A DNA stretch of 38,721 nucleotides from a virus, in IMG/VR virus record IMGVR_UViG_3300030085_001600, positions 1 through 38,721 of that record. One strand, 5' to 3'. The translations under genes were made by a program, and so were the position numbers. Numbering within the stretch: the first letter of the stretch is position 1; each line of letters starts with the position of its first letter. Shown here piece after piece: positions 36,481 to 38,721 of the stretch. The notes below the pieces were generated by a model that saw nothing but the letters and a program-made list of their open reading frames with translations, was not told the origin of the DNA and did no database searches.

Positions 36481-37872
36481 TTAATATACAAAATTTCTAT
36501 CTGTTGTTGTAAATCTCCCAGGCCTCGTGTTATATATTGTCATTTCATTCAAACCACCTTGTGGATTATATATTACTTCTTTTGTTCTTTTTACATTAAA
36601 TCTACCAGGGTCAAATACATTTGCATATGGTGGTAATAATGGTATTGGTGTTTCAAATGACGCTCCATAGGGATATCCAAATGACCTTAAATTTTTATCT
36701 AAACCACCTTTATATACATATTGTCCTATATCTTTAAAAATATTACCACTATAATCTGGAGCTCCTTTATCATCACCTCCTATAGTATATCTACCTGTAA
36801 AAGGAATTAGTGGATGTATTTTGGAAAGTCTTTGATTACTATATCGTTGATTACTATATTGACTGCCGTATACTCCCATATCTATTATATTTTTTTGGCC
36901 TCTATTTGTAGAAACTCCTAAAATAGGTATATTTAAACTACCTCCATAATTCGTAACTGTAACATCGTCCCTACCACTTGGACTGTCTCCTTGTGCTGCA
37001 TAATCTTCAAAACCTGGAAATATAGTATTTAAAAATTTATTTTTAGTAAACCTACCTTTAATAGGTAGATTTAAATAACTTTGTTCAGAACCACTAGCAG
37101 GAAAAAGTGTACCAAATCCTGCCATTCCACCCAAAGTCATTCCTAATACTGTATTAAAAGGACTACTACCTCCTCTTTTTTTTGTCCCTTCAAGTCCATA
37201 CGTAATATTAGGATTTAATCTTCCTCTAGTAAATAACGAAAAACCATCAGACGGATTAACATTTGTTCTTGTAACATCTGTATAATCACCACCTGCTATT
37301 GGACCATACTCTCCACCTAATTGCATACCTCTTTTAGTAAAACTTACTAATCTATTTATTAAGTCTGGAGCTTGACCAATAACAGGTACATGTAATCTAT
37401 ATGGTTCTGTATCAGGGTCTAATATTTTTTTATAACCCTTACTAGATAATGGACTTTGAAACCCTTTTTTTCTTAATCTATTAAACCTTCTAACATCTCT
37501 TGTACTATAATCTCCTTGATAATTAAAATCTTCTGTAAATCTTCTTTTTCTTGTACGTTGTAATGGAGTTTCTTTTACTTTAATTGTCGCTCCTAATTCA
37601 TTAGGTTTATACTTAACAGTTTGTTGTTTAGCTAATGGTCTGTATTCACCTTTTTTCTTACCTTTTTTATAAGTAGGTCTGACTACAGGTCCTGTAAAAG
37701 TTATTCTACCATCTCTTCCTAATTTTGCCTCAGGTGGTCCAAACTCACCAAAATCATATTGAAATGGTATATTTTTCATCATACCAAATTCAACAGGAAA
37801 CTGATACCTTCTATCTGGTCCTGGTCCTAAACCTTCTCCTGAAGTTGTTAATGTATATGGTCCATTACTCAT
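36481..37872 (-). CDS. Large Gly/Pro/Arg-rich protein, unknown
   Basis: Start chosen at ATG 37872 (463 aa; an in-frame ATG at 37926 overlaps the previous gene). A GGAGG sits 7 nt upstream, partly within the previous gene's last codons. The protein is rich in Gly/Tyr/Arg/Pro, with short beta segments such as PLIPFTGRYTIGGDDKG, TPIPLLPPYANVFDPG and repeats of RYSNQR. It has no membrane segment or known catalytic motif. It resembles a virion structural protein or one with an extended beta fold. No family recognised. Confidence 0.5.
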   Translation of the reverse strand: MSNGPYTLTTSGEGLGPGPDRRYQFPVEFGMMKNIPFQYDFGEFGPPEAKLGRDGRITFTGPVVRPTYKKGKKKGEYRPLAKQQTVKYKPNELGATIKVKETPLQRTRKRRFTEDFNYQGDYSTRDVRRFNRLRKKGFQSPLSSKGYKKILDPDTEPYRLHVPVIGQAPDLINRLVSFTKRGMQLGGEYGPIAGGDYTDVTRTNVNPSDGFSLFTRGRLNPNITYGLEGTKKRGGSSPFNTVLGMTLGGMAGFGTLFPASGSEQSYLNLPIKGRFTKNKFLNTIFPGFEDYAAQGDSPSGRDDVTVTNYGGSLNIPILGVSTNRGQKNIIDMGVYGSQYSNQRYSNQRLSKIHPLIPFTGRYTIGGDDKGAPDYSGNIFKDIGQYVYKGGLDKNLRSFGYPYGASFETPIPLLPPYANVFDPGRFNVKRTKEVIYNPQGGLNEMTIYNTRPGRFTTTDRNFVY

Positions 37873-37873
37873 A

Positions 37874-38158
37874 TTAATATCCTCCTTTTTCACCACCACC
37901 AAAAGACGGAGCTCCTTGTGAACCACTACTTGAACTACCTTCTGGTGTACTACTACTACCTGTACTAATAAAATTACTTGTCATACTACCCTGTGAACCT
38001 GAAGCGGCTTGACCATGTGTTGGCCCTGCCATATATCCAACAACACCATTTATATTGTGTGTATGGTATCCAACTAATCCATTGGTATTACCATACTGTA
38101 AAGCTTCTATTGGTGTTTCAAACACTGGTATATTATCTACATATCCTATTATTGCCAT
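37874..38158 (-). CDS. YHTH-motif phage protein
   Basis: A 94-aa protein with a conserved core: PVFETPIEALQYGNTNGLVG then YHTHNINGVVGYMAGPTHG. This GYHTH-...-G-x-x-YM-G-x-x-H pattern recurs in small phage virion proteins of marine cyanophages, pelagiphages and Bacteroidota phages. The C-terminus is a Ser/Gly-rich, probably disordered tail (about 55-94). Clustered His residues suggest metal-stabilised structure. Its stop overlaps or abuts the next gene (TAA-T-ATG). Confidence 0.6.
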   Translation of the reverse strand: MAIIGYVDNIPVFETPIEALQYGNTNGLVGYHTHNINGVVGYMAGPTHGQAASGSQGSMTSNFISTGSSSTPEGSSSSGSQGAPSFGGGEKGGY

Positions 38159-38721
38159 TATCTTATTACGTAATTTAATCCTAATTTAAAATCATACCAT
38201 TCTCTATTCCAATACTTATTGTATTTACCTTCTACAAAGATACCAAATTGTTTTGTAAATTTCTGTCCAAATATTAAACCTCCTGAATAATCGTACCATT
38301 GTCCATCTACATCATAATGATAATTAAAATCATTACCATCATTATAATGCCAAGGCAATAAGTTACCCCAACTATGTATCCAAAAATCTTTTTTATAGTA
38401 ATAATAATCAAAACCAATAACTATAGAATGATTCCATATTCTATCTAATTCATTTCTCTTTCTTTCTGTATATTGAGATAGTACATCTGGTATTACCACT
38501 TGTTCCCAAACATCATTAGATGTAGCTACTAAATCACCATTAGAGTTATAATACATTTCATGATATACATCTACATTATATCCTTCTTGTAATGCTAAGT
38601 ATGTATAATGTATACCACCATTATCTAACTTCCATTGGTCTAATGGGTCATATCCATATGGTTCTGCTATACGTTGTACAATACCACCATTAAAAACAAA
38701 CCCCCCTACCTTATACTTATA
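38158..38721 (-). CDS. 5'-truncated protein with beta-barrel-like C-terminus
   Basis: The frame ending at 38158 is open beyond the ATG at 38556 up to the window edge (188 codons including stop), so the true start lies outside; the internal Met gives only a 132-aa fragment. The N-terminal visible part includes QRIAEPYGYDPLDQWKLDNG. The C-terminal 85 residues alternate aromatic and polar residues (IVIGFDYYYYKKDFW; GGLIFGQKFTKQFGIFVEG; FKLGLNYVIR), like transmembrane strands of outer-membrane beta barrels. It might be a virion protein or a phage-made outer-membrane protein. Confidence 0.5.
   Translation of the reverse strand, partial: YKYKVGGFVFNGGIVQRIAEPYGYDPLDQWKLDNGGIHYTYLALQEGYNVDVYHEMYYNSNGDLVATSNDVWEQVVIPDVLSQYTERKRNELDRIWNHSIVIGFDYYYYKKDFWIHSWGNLLPWHYNDGNDFNYHYDVDGQWYDYSGGLIFGQKFTKQFGIFVEGKYNKYWNREWYDFKLGLNYVIR

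Noticed and set aside
1-38721. Complete circular genome
   Set aside because: Both end genes are open at the edges and on the same strand, but joining the ends puts them in different frames and gives a stop at 38706-38708, so a single gene across the junction is not supported. Tail-tip genes and polymerases are also missing.

Overview
The window reads as a fragment of a tailed double-stranded DNA phage genome that probably infects a bacterium of the phylum Bacteroidota, most likely a marine flavobacterium. Evidence: very AT-rich sequence; short A-rich leaders without Shine-Dalgarno sites; several gene-proximal promoter cores of the form TAnnTTTG (the -7 element of Bacteroidota); and a head-to-neck gene order (large terminase, portal, scaffold-like, major capsid, ring/IHF-like proteins, muzzle-like protein) resembling crAss-like phages and related Cellulophaga-type podoviruses. 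It also carries small lysine/glycine-rich proteins common in marine phages (DUF5872-like, DUF6321-like). There is no integrase, repressor, DNA polymerase, RNA polymerase, tRNA gene or CRISPR array in view. Both outermost genes are cut by the window edges, so the genome is larger than the window or the ends are artificial.

Layout. (1) 1-18734, minus strand: virion module read right to left: a Met/Gly/Lys-rich protein, a lysozyme-containing virion protein, a set of small basic proteins, TerL, portal, scaffold-like protein, major capsid protein, small capsid-associated proteins, neck/ring proteins, an IHF-like protein, a ring protein carrying an inserted beta domain, and a truncated muzzle/stabilisation-like protein. 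Hairpins and TAnnTTTG cores divide this into several transcription units. (2) 18735-19559: divergent control region with a leftward and a rightward promoter core and tiny hydrophobic peptide genes. (3) 19560-24990, plus strand: an early-type region of small, often individually terminated genes, with a DUF932 protein, an HTH protein, an MGTRSLT-family protein and several structured intergenic RNAs, one of them about 180 nt. (4) 25028-32151, plus strand: replication and recombination module: DnaB-type helicase, HU-like protein, Rad52-like annealing protein, SSB-like protein with a DLPF tail, RusA-like resolvase, DnaA domain IV-like protein, PD-(D/E)XK exonuclease, DUF3310 protein and D12-class adenine methyltransferase, interleaved with tiny membrane-protein genes. 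(5) 32148-38721, minus strand: a metallophosphoesterase with an N-terminal HTH-like segment, beta-rich putative virion proteins, lysis genes (M15 endopeptidase, 3TM-type holin), a DUF6321-like protein, and structural or accessory proteins ending in a truncated gene with a beta-barrel-like C-terminus.

How it fits together. The rightward genes would be expressed first from the divergent region, for host takeover, DNA replication, methylation and recombination (exonuclease, annealase, SSB and resolvase form a complete single-strand-annealing set). The two leftward blocks would be late genes for head and neck assembly, packaging and lysis. Functions come from reading motifs in the translated sequence; no database search was run.
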